A stretch of 64,000 bases of DNA, from assembly GCF_018130215.1 (NCBI RefSeq), contig NZ_JAFCKQ010000040.1:1-64000 (forward strand), read 5' to 3'. A program made the position numbers and the translations under genes. Shown here one piece after another: positions 41,337-49,097 of the stretch (positions within the stretch are counted from its first letter, which is position 1; every line of letters begins with the position of its first letter). Source of the DNA: Bradyrhizobium jicamae (GTDB lineage Bacteria; Pseudomonadota; Alphaproteobacteria; Rhizobiales; Xanthobacteraceae). The notes beneath the pieces are model-generated. The model was given only the letters and a program-made list of their open reading frames with translations. It ran no database searches and was not told the DNA's origin.

Positions 41337-41804
41337 ATGAGCAGCCTGGCGGATCGGATCAACGCGTCGCAGGCGGGCAGCCTGCCCGGAGTGCTGGAGT
41401 TTCAATGGCTCGAAGTCGAGACGGGTCGCGTGCGCGGCCGCTTCGACGTCACTGCAAAGCACTTCTCGCCGCACGGCTATCTGCATGGCGCAACCATCGT
41501 CGCACTGGCCGACAGCGCGTGCGGGTTCGGCTGCCTCGCCTCGCTGCCCGAGGGCGCTCACGGCTTCGCCACCGGTGAGCTGAAGACCAACTTCATCGGC
41601 ACCACGCGCGAAGGACAAGTGAGCTGCGAGGCGCGCCTCGTCCATTCCGGACGCACGACCCAGGTCTGGGACGCCGAGATCCGCAGCGAAGCCACGGGAC
41701 GGAGCATCGCGCTGTTTCGCTGCACGCAGATGCTGCTCTATCCGCACGGCGATGCCGCACGCCGCACGCCAACACCAGAACAATCGCAGGGAAGCTTGCC
41801 GTGA
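41337..41804 (+). CDS. PaaI-type hotdog thioesterase
   Basis: 155 residues from the ATG at 41337, with GAGGGG 7 bases upstream; the ATG at 41322 overlaps that site. The hotdog motif is HFSPHGYLHGATIVALADSACGFGC, followed by ATGELKTNFIGTTREGQVSCEARLVHSGRTTQVWDAEI. PaaI-like enzymes hydrolyse aryl- or short-chain acyl-CoA thioesters. The start of the MFS gene overlaps its stop (GTGA), indicating coupling. Confidence 0.88.
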   Translation: MSSLADRINASQAGSLPGVLEFQWLEVETGRVRGRFDVTAKHFSPHGYLHGATIVALADSACGFGCLASLPEGAHGFATGELKTNFIGTTREGQVSCEARLVHSGRTTQVWDAEIRSEATGRSIALFRCTQMLLYPHGDAARRTPTPEQSQGSLP

Positions 41805-43054
41805 TCACTGACCCTCCAAAGACAAGACTGTTCTACGGCTGGTTTGTCGTGGCGGCCGCCTTCGTCGTGACCTTCATCGGCTTCGGCAGCGCCTACACAT
41901 TCTCGTCGTTCGTGGATTCCCTGCAACGCGATTTCGGCGCCTCGCGCGGCTCGGTGTCGCTGGTATTCTCCTTTGCGGGCTTCCTCTATTTCGGCCTCGG
42001 CATGATCTCGGGTCCCCTCGCCGATCGCTGGGGCGCGCGCAATCTCGGTGCCCTCGGGATGGTGCTGGTCGGACTTGGCCTTGGCCTCGCAAGCCAGGCC
42101 CAGACCATCGTGCAGGTCTACGCCGCCTACAGTATCGGCATCGGGGCCGGCGTCGGCTGCGCCTACGTCCCGACACTCGGCGCGGTGCAACGCTTCTTCG
42201 TCAAGCGGCGTGGATTTGCCTCGGGGCTGGCCGTCAGCGGGATTGGTGTCGGCACGCTGGTGATGCCGCCGCTCGCGACCTGGCTGATCGCAACGCTTGG
42301 CTGGCGGGATGCCTATCTCGTACTCGGCATCGGCGCCGCCGCGATCGGCGTCGGATCATCGCTCCTGATCGCGGATGATCCGCGTCGCTTTGGCACCGGA
42401 CCGGACGGCGATCCGCTCGACGCGCGCGCAGCCGCACCGACACGTCAGGGTGTCTCGATCCGCGAGGCGGTGCGGACAGCGCGCTTTGCCGGGCTCTATG
42501 CAGCTTGCCTGATCAGCGCATTCGGGGTGTTCGTCCCGTTCGTGCATCTCGTGCCCTACGCCGTCGACCATCAGGTGACGCCAGGTGTCGCGGTGCTATT
42601 GCTCGGGATGATCGGCATCGGCAGCACCGCGGGTCGCTTCTTCCTCGGCGGCATCGCCGACCGGGTCGGCCGCGATACGTTCCTCGTCGCGATGTACATC
42701 GGGATGGCTGTCTCGCTCGCGATCTGGGCCGGAGCCGGCGGGTTCCGGTCGCTCGCGGTCTTCGCGTTGCTGTTCGGCTTGTTCTACGGCGGCTGGGTCG
42801 CGATCCTGCCGGCCGTCGTCACCGATCATTTCGGCGGCCGCAACGTCGGCGGCATCATCGGCATCCTCTACACCAGCGTCGCGATCGGGACGCTGCTGGG
42901 CCCGAGCGCAGCCGGTTTCGCCTTCGACATCAGCCACAGCTACTTCATCCCGGTGGCGATCAGCGCGGCTGCCAATGCGGTCGCCGCACTCATCGCGGCC
43001 GCCACGATGCGAAGCCGCTCGCCGGTCGTTTCGCTCGCGCTGAATGACCTCTGA
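41801..43054 (+). CDS. MFS transporter (OFA/monocarboxylate-like)
   Basis: 417 residues from a GTG at 41801 overlapping the thioesterase stop. Twelve membrane helices. The start FYGWFVVAAAFVVTFIGFGSAYTFSSFVDSLQRDFGASRGSVSLVFS and loop 2-3 GPLADRWGARNLGALG fit oxalate/formate antiporter and monocarboxylate-type families; the second half has GGIADRVGRDTFL. A thioesterase, an organic-anion-type transporter and a LysR regulator suggest uptake and processing of an aromatic or carboxylic acid. Confidence 0.88.
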   Translation: MITDPPKTRLFYGWFVVAAAFVVTFIGFGSAYTFSSFVDSLQRDFGASRGSVSLVFSFAGFLYFGLGMISGPLADRWGARNLGALGMVLVGLGLGLASQAQTIVQVYAAYSIGIGAGVGCAYVPTLGAVQRFFVKRRGFASGLAVSGIGVGTLVMPPLATWLIATLGWRDAYLVLGIGAAAIGVGSSLLIADDPRRFGTGPDGDPLDARAAAPTRQGVSIREAVRTARFAGLYAACLISAFGVFVPFVHLVPYAVDHQVTPGVAVLLLGMIGIGSTAGRFFLGGIADRVGRDTFLVAMYIGMAVSLAIWAGAGGFRSLAVFALLFGLFYGGWVAILPAVVTDHFGGRNVGGIIGILYTSVAIGTLLGPSAAGFAFDISHSYFIPVAISAAANAVAALIAAATMRSRSPVVSLALNDL

Positions 43055-43127
43055 GGTAATCGACCCGCCCCCGCGCGACGCCCAGACTTGCCACAACAGG
43101 CAGTTCATGAAGACCGGAACCCGCGCA

Positions 43128-43508
43128 ATGGCCGTCACCTACCTGATCAAATTCAACGTCGTCCCGGATCAGCGGAGCCGCTTCCTCGCACTTCTGCAAG
43201 ACGTGCTCGACGCAATGCGATCCGAACCCATGTTTCATGAGGCGGTACTGCATTGCGATCCGGCATCGGATTGCCGTTTCATGCTCTACGAGACGTGGGA
43301 GGATCACGACGACGTCTTGCAGGTGCAGCTTCAACGGCCGTATCGGCAGGCGTGGCACGAAGCGTTGCCCGCGCTGCTCCGCTGCATTGCCGCCTCGATC
43401 AGCGGCTTCGGAACGACATCTGGAATAACCACTGAGCCGCGCTCTGCGAAGGTGCGCAACTGGTGCCGAGCGGGCGTCCGGGGACGTTCACGGCCGGGAT
43501 ATTCCTGA
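43128..43508 (+). pseudogene. ABM-type quinol monooxygenase-like gene with disrupted 3' end
   Basis: The ATG at 43128 begins MAVTYLIKFNVVPDQRSRFLALLQDVLDAMRSEPMFHEAVLHCDPASDCRFMLYETWEDHDDVL, a typical YgiN-like ABM domain. Family members normally end soon after the WHEALPALL segment; here the frame runs into about 45 residues of unrelated sequence. The break at about 43380 coincides with a segment whose opposite strand encodes part of a dioxygenase, so the native C terminus seems lost. The protein may still fold and dimerise. Confidence 0.6.
43383..43452 (-). pseudogene. Inverted 5' fragment of a PhyH-like dioxygenase
   Basis: Read on the - strand, this stretch encodes LRTFAERGSVVIPDVVPKPLIEAAM, the pattern with which PhyH-family (phytanoyl-CoA dioxygenase) proteins begin. 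It lies next to, and opposite in direction to, the 3' fragment of the same kind of gene. It has no start codon or continuation. Confidence 0.5.
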
Positions 43509-43852
43509 CCGACCAGACGGCGACCGATATGGGCAATCTCTGGGTCTGGCCCGGCTCGCACTACGTCGCGGCGTCGTATCTGCGTCAGCATGGATCCGAC
43601 GCGCTGTTCGATATCGAGCACCCGACCTACCCGATGGCCTCACCGGAACAGGTGTTGGGACGGGCCGGCGACCTCTTCATCGGGCACTACTTGCTCGGCC
43701 ACAATATGGGTGGAAACACGTCCGAGGTGGTCCGACGCGTCGTCTATTTCCGTCTTCATGCGGAAGACCATCGCGCCAGATGGCGGGACTGTGTGCAGGA
43801 TCCGCTGCTGGAATTTGAGCCCGCGCGGATCTCGCTTGACCGCGTAAGGTGA
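43448..43852 (+). pseudogene. 3' fragment of a PhyH-like Fe(II)/2-oxoglutarate dioxygenase
   Basis: From about 43448 the frame reads EGAQLVPSGRPGTFTAGIFLTDQTATDMGNLWVWPGSHYVAA and later RAGDLFIGHYLLGHNMGGNTSEVVRRVVYFRL, the C-terminal half of the PhyH double-stranded beta-helix with its distal His and Arg. The N-terminal half including the HxD metal motif is missing, so it cannot be active alone. A GTG at 43463 could start translation, but I regard the gene as a remnant. Confidence 0.7.
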
Positions 43853-43929
43853 CGATCCATCGGACAGGGGGGCGTGCGTTGGCTCGCCCTTTTTCCTCAA
43901 CGCTATGTCTGACGCGCTGGGCACGCCGT

Positions 43930-44196
43930 TCAGTGCGTCGTCATCCAGGCACGGGCTTCGCGCTGGGCGGTCGAGATCTCGGCATCCGACATCTGCTCGG
44001 CGACCTCACGACGCATCGCGATCGCATCGGTGCGGCCCTTTAGGGCAGCAAGGTTGAACCATTTGTGCGCCGCGACGAGGTTGACGACGCCGGAGCGGCC
44101 GCTCGCCCAGTACAGACCACGTTCGAACAGCACGTCCTGGATCGCAGTCGCTGCAACCGGAATGGCCGTATCCTGATCGATGAACCCCTGAAACAC
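43930..44196 (-). CDS. Small Sel1-like helical protein
   Basis: 88 residues from a GTG at 44196 with GGGGAG 8 bases upstream; the frame is open to an ATG at 44250, which has a weaker site. The C-terminal half (NLVAAHKWFNLAALKGRTDAIAMRREVAEQMSDAEISTAQREARAW) is a Sel1/TPR-like repeat, and the N terminus is short and polar. Small Sel1-type proteins of this length are frequent in Bradyrhizobium; the function is unknown. Confidence 0.7.
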   Translation of the reverse strand: MFQGFIDQDTAIPVAATAIQDVLFERGLYWASGRSGVVNLVAAHKWFNLAALKGRTDAIAMRREVAEQMSDAEISTAQREARAWMTTH

Positions 44197-45061
44197 TGTC
44201 GCAACTCCCCATTTTGTTGTTGGCCACCCTCCCCCGAGCGCGGCCCCCATCCACTGTTAGATCGCCTGTCTGTCTCCGCGCTGATCTTGGGATCATGCGC
44301 CGCGCCGATCCGCTGGATCAGCGCCCGCCGCTTGCCGGCTTGTTGAGGCGATCATGGCCCAGCAAATTTGAAGAGCGGTTTAAGTATCGCGATGAACGGG
44401 ATGTAAATTCGGGATATGGATGGCGTTTCCAGGAATCACAGAAGTGCCTGTGCCGCAGGCATTTTTCTGCATTCGTGAACGCTCGTTTACCCCATCGTTT
44501 CGGACAACGATAACCATCGCGGGCAAAGACGGACGCCGTGCGGGCCGGTTACGGCTGCGAACTCACGGGTTCGATCTCGACGGTGGGGTCGCATGGTCGG
44601 GTCCCGGGTTCCCGACGGGACCAACCGGCGCGCTAGCAAAGACGGAGCCATCAGGCTCCGCAAGCAAAGACGGAGCCATCAGGCTCGCCGACGATGGGGA
44701 CTAGCTGTTGGGAAAACGGGCGCCAAGCGCGGACCGCGCGGGCCGCCGGAACGAGGGCGTCGGCGAACACGTCAGGGCCAGATCTCACTTGGGCATTTGC
44801 GCCGGTGAAATTGCGGAGCCGCATGGAATCCGCACCGAACGAAGAAAACTCTCGTTTCTTCTGCCGGACCGGTTTGGGAAGAGCGAGCCCCCTTTCAGGA
44901 GCGAAGTCTGCCGAAATACGATCCAGCCGTTTGACCTGATGTCTCGCCGACACCCTCTTTCGTCAACCAGAGCCGCCGGGGTTTGCCTCTCGGCAGTTCG
45001 TCCAGTGGCTCTCGTGACGTGCCGGCATCAAGCTGCCGGCGAACCTCTCGAGACGAGAGGC
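44197..45061. other. Gene-poor 865-nt interval
   Basis: Open frames on both strands overlap, none with family resemblance or convincing start sites. A 24-bp tandem duplication lies at 44635-44686. The interval looks like decayed DNA; pieces of former genes cannot be identified by eye. Confidence 0.5.
44635..44686. repeat. Two tandem 24-bp copies, period 28
   Basis: AGCAAAGACGGAGCCATCAG plus GCTC occurs at 44635-44658 and again at 44663-44686 with a 4-base spacer. Each copy also contains a short GAGCC/GGCTC inverted repeat. Confidence 0.85.
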
Positions 45062-45154
45062 TTACTTCTTCTTCTTGGCGACCTTGCGGGTCTTCTTCGC
45101 AGTCTTCTTCACTGCGGACTTCGCCTTCTTCGCCTTCTTAGCCTTCTTAGCCAT
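45062..45154 (-). CDS. 30-residue lysine-rich histone-H1-like microprotein
   Basis: MAKKAKKAKKAKSAVKKTAK then KTRKVAKKKK, more than half lysine, from the ATG at 45154 with GGAGGG 4-5 bases upstream. The composition resembles the Lys/Ala-rich tails of histone H1-like and AlgP-like nucleoid proteins, so nucleic-acid binding is likely. Short Lys-rich genes of this kind occur in Bradyrhizobium. The strong ribosome site argues it is translated. It stands alone. Confidence 0.6.
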   Translation of the reverse strand: MAKKAKKAKKAKSAVKKTAKKTRKVAKKKK

Positions 45155-45560
45155 GTTGCCCTCCAGTATGTGAGATGGCTCTACTTCGCTGCGCGCACTC
45201 GGGAATCGAGATGCACGACATCCCGAATACACCAACACGTCGAAAAAAACAGTGTCCAGCTTAAGGAAGTGTTGACGCAGTGATGCCCCGTCACGCAGCG
45301 CGCGTCGTCGAGCAAATCGATGATGCGTTCGCGCGACAATCCAAGAAGTGCCGACGCCGCCGACATCAGCATTTGTCAACATCGCAGGAAACATCTTTAT
45401 TTAAGGCATTTCCTGAATTCGCATTCGATTGATCGGCGCGCGAGCGTCATCACGCTGAGTCGACGGCGCCGCCGAAAAATCTGACGTCGCGATCTCCGAG
45501 TCGCGATTTTTGGCAACGAAAAAAATTTCGTGGGTAACCCCCGTTCGTCGCCTCAGTGGC

Positions 45561-45582
45561 GGCCAAAAGCCGGCTTTTGGCC
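45561..45582. repeat. 22-bp perfect palindrome
   Basis: The halves GGCCAAAAGCC and GGCTTTTGGCC are exact reverse complements with no spacer. It could be an operator or a cruciform-forming site; no gene starts near it. Confidence 0.7.
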
Positions 45583-45675
45583 GAATCGACCGCCGCGCGA
45601 TTCGACGGCGGCGACGACCGACGGGGCGTTCCAAGCGCCGCCGCGGCGCGTTCAACATGAACGCGATGCCGCCGT

Positions 45676-45699
45676 GGAGACGATGTGCGCATCGTCTCC
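45676..45699 (-). terminator. Hairpin 8 bases past the gatB stop
   Basis: GGAGACGATG (45676-45685) and CATCGTCTCC (45690-45699) form a perfect 10-bp stem with a TGCG loop, directly downstream of gatB on the - strand. No T run follows, so it may be a stabilising hairpin or a Rho-aided end. Confidence 0.45.
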
Positions 45700-45707
45700 G
45701 TGTGCGC

Positions 45708-47192
45708 TCAGATGCCGAGCTTGGACTTCAGGAGGTCGTTGACGGCCTGTGGGTTCGCCTTGCCGCCTGACGATTTCATCACCTGGCCGACGAACCAGCC
45801 GATCAGTTGCGGCTTCGCCTTGGCCTGCGTGACCTTGTCCGGATTGGCTGCGATGATGTCGTCGACCACCTTCTCGATCGCGCCGAGGTCGGTGACCTGC
45901 TTCATACCGCGAGCCTCGACGAGCGCGCGCGGATCACCGCCCTCCTGCCAGACGATCTCGAACAAGTCCTTGGCGATCTTGCCGGAAATCGTTCCCTCGC
46001 CGATCAGATCGACGATCGCGGAAAGCTGCTCCGCCGACACCGGCGAGGCGGCGATGTCGCGGCTCTCCTTGTTCAATCGCCCGAACAGCTCGTTGATCAC
46101 CCAGTTGGCGGCGAGCTTGCCGTCGCGCATCCTGTCGCCGAGACCTGACAGCACCGTCTCGTAGAAGTCGGCGCTCTCGCGCTCGGCCACCAGGACGCTG
46201 GCGTCGTAGGGCGACAGGCCGTAGCCCGTAATAAAACGGGACTTCTTCTGGTCCGGCAGTTCCGGCAGATGCGCCTTGAGATCGTCGACGAAAGCCTGGC
46301 TGAACTCGAGCGGAAGCAGATCGGGATCGGGGAAATAGCGGTAGTCGTGCGCCTCTTCCTTCGAGCGCATCGAGCGCGTCTCGCCCTTGTTCGGATCGAA
46401 CAGCCGGGTCTCCTGGTCGATTGTGCCGCCGTCCTCGATGATCTCGATCTGACGCCGCGCCTCGTACTCGATCGCCTGGCCGATGAAGTTGACCGAGTTC
46501 ATGTTCTTGATTTCACAGCGGGTGCCGAGCGGACCGCCCGGCTTGCGCACCGACACGTTGACGTCGGCGCGCAGGTTGCCCTTTTCCATGTCGCCGTCGC
46601 AGGTGCCGAGATAGCGCAGGATCGAGCGCAGCTTGGTGACGTAGGCCTTGGCCTGCTCGGCATCGCGGATGTCGGGCTTGGAGACGATCTCCATCAGCGC
46701 GACGCCACAGCGGTTGAGGTCGACATAGGACAGCGTCGGTGACTGGTCGTGCAGCAACTTGCCGGCATCCTGCTCCAGATGCAGCCGCTCGATGCCGACC
46801 GTGACGCTGCGGCCGCCGGTGAGCTCGAGTTCGACCTCGCCTTCGCCGACGATCGGCGATTGGTACTGGCTGATCTGGTAGCCCTGCGGGGAATCCGGAT
46901 AGAAATAGTTCTTGCGGTCGAACACCGAGCGCAGATTGATCTTGGCATTCAGCCCGAGACCGGTGCGCACCGCCTGGCGGACGCATTCCTCGTTGATCAC
47001 CGGCAGCATGCCCGGCATCGCGGCGTCGACCAGCGAGACATGGCTGTTCGGCTCGCCGCCGAACTCGGTGGAGGCGCCCGAGAACAGTTTCGAGTTCGAG
47101 GTAACCTGGGCGTGGACCTCCATCCCGATCACGACTTCCCAGTCGCCGGTCGCGCCTTTGATCAGTTTATGGGGTGCGGCAGGAGCATTCAT
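45708..47192 (-). CDS. gatB: Asp-tRNA(Asn)/Glu-tRNA(Gln) amidotransferase subunit B
   Basis: 494 residues from the ATG at 47192, which follows AAATCAGACCC; the frame stays open upstream without family resemblance. GatB binds the mischarged tRNA and phosphorylates the Glu or Asp side chain before amidation. The start GDWEVVIGMEVHAQVTSNSKLFSGAS and YFYPDSPQGYQISQYQSP motif, and the C-terminal YqeY-like tail (AIEKVVDDIIAANPDKVTQAKAKPQLIGWFVGQVMKSSGGKANPQAVNDLL) are complete. It is separated from gatC-gatA by about 1.9 kb holding a patatin gene and a small gene. Confidence 0.98.
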   Translation of the reverse strand: MNAPAAPHKLIKGATGDWEVVIGMEVHAQVTSNSKLFSGASTEFGGEPNSHVSLVDAAMPGMLPVINEECVRQAVRTGLGLNAKINLRSVFDRKNYFYPDSPQGYQISQYQSPIVGEGEVELELTGGRSVTVGIERLHLEQDAGKLLHDQSPTLSYVDLNRCGVALMEIVSKPDIRDAEQAKAYVTKLRSILRYLGTCDGDMEKGNLRADVNVSVRKPGGPLGTRCEIKNMNSVNFIGQAIEYEARRQIEIIEDGGTIDQETRLFDPNKGETRSMRSKEEAHDYRYFPDPDLLPLEFSQAFVDDLKAHLPELPDQKKSRFITGYGLSPYDASVLVAERESADFYETVLSGLGDRMRDGKLAANWVINELFGRLNKESRDIAASPVSAEQLSAIVDLIGEGTISGKIAKDLFEIVWQEGGDPRALVEARGMKQVTDLGAIEKVVDDIIAANPDKVTQAKAKPQLIGWFVGQVMKSSGGKANPQAVNDLLKSKLGI

Positions 47193-47289
47193 GGGTCTGA
47201 TTTTCCGGATGAGGCTTATCTGGGGTCGGTTGGGCTTCGCGCAACCGACCGCCTCAGTCAAGCCGGATCGGAGCCCGGTCGGGAGCCGT

Positions 47290-48687
47290 TCAGAGCCCGC
47301 GGCGAAACGACTGATAGGCCTTGCTGATGCGGAGCGCGTCCGCGCCGCCCGCGACGAGCTGGTCGACCTGCTCGGCGGGCAGCGAAAGCCGTGTCGGGAT
47401 GGCATTGAGGAGGCCGGCGCGCTCGGGACCGAGCTGCTCGAAGCTCAGCCGCTCGATGTAGAACGAGACGTCACTGCATTTCCAGTTGGCGCCGACACCG
47501 AGCCGGGAGCGCTCCGCGGCCGACAAGCCGCAGCGCCAACGCCTCAGCTTGCCGTTCCAGTCATTGGCCAGCGCCGTGAAGGCTGCATAGCTCGAGCGCA
47601 CGCTGGAATCGATCGCGGTATCGGCTGCCGCGGACACCAGCTCGACGCCGTTCGGCCCTTCGAGGGTCTGCACGAAGTCGCCGGTGATGCCGCGGCCGGC
47701 ATCGACCACCAGGAACAGGATGCGGCGCAGTTTAACTGCCTGCCGCTCGCTCAGCGGCTCATATGGCCGTTGTGCCGCGAGCAGCGCGATGCTGATGCCC
47801 GACAGCCCGTAATTGTCGACCAGCCCGCCATCGAGCAGCTTCACGTATTTCATCGAGCCGTCGCGGTAGCGCGCCTGGGCCTCTGCATAGGAACGCAGCA
47901 GCGGCTGCGCGTTGGGATCCTTGCGCACCTGGTCGAGCCAGCGCGGCAGCGGCGCGGCGCAGCCGCCGGGATAGGTTTCCAGCACGATCGGCGCGAACGC
48001 CAGCGGCACCGCGGCCGAGGCCGCAACGGCTTCGGCGACACGATAGGATCGGATGTCGCTGCACAGCGCGTCGAAGGACGTCTTGCCGAACACGAAGGAC
48101 GTGCGGTTGTAGATGTCGGACGCGTTGATCCAGACCCGCGGCCGGCGTTCGTCGGGCAGCGCATCGAAGCGCGCGCCATCGAACAGATTGTGGTCGAGCC
48201 AGTCGGTGAACTGGCTGTCGTTGACGCCGCCACCGAGCGCACGTCCGATATTGCCGAGCGAGATCCGGGTCTTCAGCCCCTCCTCGGCGTTGCGCAGCAG
48301 GAAGCGCTCGCGGAAATCATCGAGCGCCGCGCGCCGCTTCAGGCCGAAATAGGCCGCGGTGATCGAGCCCCCGGAGACGCCGGACACGAAGTCGACGCGG
48401 TCGAGCAATGTCTTTGTGCCGGAGACGCCGGAGCGCGCGCGATCGAGCTCCTGCAATACGCCGAAGGAGAACGCCGCCGCGCGCGTGCCGCCGCCGGAGA
48501 ACGACAGCGCGAGCAGCACATCATCCTGGTAGTCCGGAAGGTCACTCGCGCTACCGGTGTCGGCGAGCGCGGCGCCGAGCGGCACATTGCCGGGCAGATT
48601 GTAGACGGTCGCGCACCCCGCGAGGCCCGCCGCCAGTACGGCCACCAGCATCGCCGACAGCCATCCCCCACTACCCAACCCACGCAC
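47290..48687 (-). CDS. Patatin-like phospholipase lipoprotein
   Basis: 465 residues from a GTG at 48687. A lipoprotein signal (AMLVAVLAAGLAGCAT) with Cys at 25 anchors it in the envelope. The patatin fold has the oxyanion motif SFSGGGTRAAAFSFG, the nucleophile elbow VSGVSGGSIT (GxSxG) and the catalytic aspartate in KLLDGGLVDNYG. These are serine hydrolases active on phospholipids. Its C-terminal third has no recognised domain. It lies between gatB and gatA genes. Confidence 0.9.
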   Translation of the reverse strand: MRGLGSGGWLSAMLVAVLAAGLAGCATVYNLPGNVPLGAALADTGSASDLPDYQDDVLLALSFSGGGTRAAAFSFGVLQELDRARSGVSGTKTLLDRVDFVSGVSGGSITAAYFGLKRRAALDDFRERFLLRNAEEGLKTRISLGNIGRALGGGVNDSQFTDWLDHNLFDGARFDALPDERRPRVWINASDIYNRTSFVFGKTSFDALCSDIRSYRVAEAVAASAAVPLAFAPIVLETYPGGCAAPLPRWLDQVRKDPNAQPLLRSYAEAQARYRDGSMKYVKLLDGGLVDNYGLSGISIALLAAQRPYEPLSERQAVKLRRILFLVVDAGRGITGDFVQTLEGPNGVELVSAAADTAIDSSVRSSYAAFTALANDWNGKLRRWRCGLSAAERSRLGVGANWKCSDVSFYIERLSFEQLGPERAGLLNAIPTRLSLPAEQVDQLVAGGADALRISKAYQSFRRGL

Positions 48688-48803
48688 GAAATACTCTCTA
48701 GCCGCCGGCCCCCGCCTGGTTCCATCAGCGTATCACGGCCAATCTGGGCGGCGGCATGGCGGAAGAAACACGGTTAACGGTCACGGTGCCGCCGCACCGG
48801 CGT

Positions 48804-49094
48804 TCACGGGCGATGCGTCAGCAGCGCGGCGACGATCCGCTCCCATTCCGCCTCGAGCGTATCGCTCGCGACCGGCTGCCCGGCGCGCCGATACCAGTAG
48901 CCGGCGTTGCCGAGATCGCCCTCGACCCGATGCAGATAGGCATGCACCCAGGCGGAACTGGCGTCGTCCTCGTCCTGGACGATCCTGTGCGCCTGAGCCC
49001 AATCGCCCTTGGCAGCCCACCACAGCGCTGCAAGCGGCGGCGACAGCGTCCTGTCAGGCGCGGCCTCGGCGAGACTGGCGCGGAAATCCGCCAT
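48804..49094 (-). CDS. Conserved hypothetical protein next to gatA
   Basis: 96 residues. Tryptophan-rich helical protein (LAALWWAAKGDWAQAHRIVQDEDDASSAWVHAYLHRVEGDLGNAGYWYRRAGQPVASDTLEAEWERIVAALL). No signal or membrane segment. It lies 3 bases downstream of gatA and is probably cotranscribed. TPR-like character is possible; no named family is certain. Confidence 0.75.
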   Translation of the reverse strand: MADFRASLAEAAPDRTLSPPLAALWWAAKGDWAQAHRIVQDEDDASSAWVHAYLHRVEGDLGNAGYWYRRAGQPVASDTLEAEWERIVAALLTHRP

Positions 49095-49097
49095 CGC

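Larger units (their letters stand above)
45155..45707. other. Gene-poor 553-nt interval with strong palindromes
   Basis: Between the Lys-rich gene and gatB. It holds a 22-bp perfect palindrome (45561-45582), a 10-bp hairpin just past the gatB stop (45676-45699) and a repeated GTCGCGAT (near 45484 and 45501). No gene was supported. Confidence 0.5.

Noticed and set aside
44420..45283. Open frames of 94 and 191 codons in the gene-poor zone
   Set aside because: No family match; one includes the tandem repeat and the other is antisense to the Lys-rich gene.
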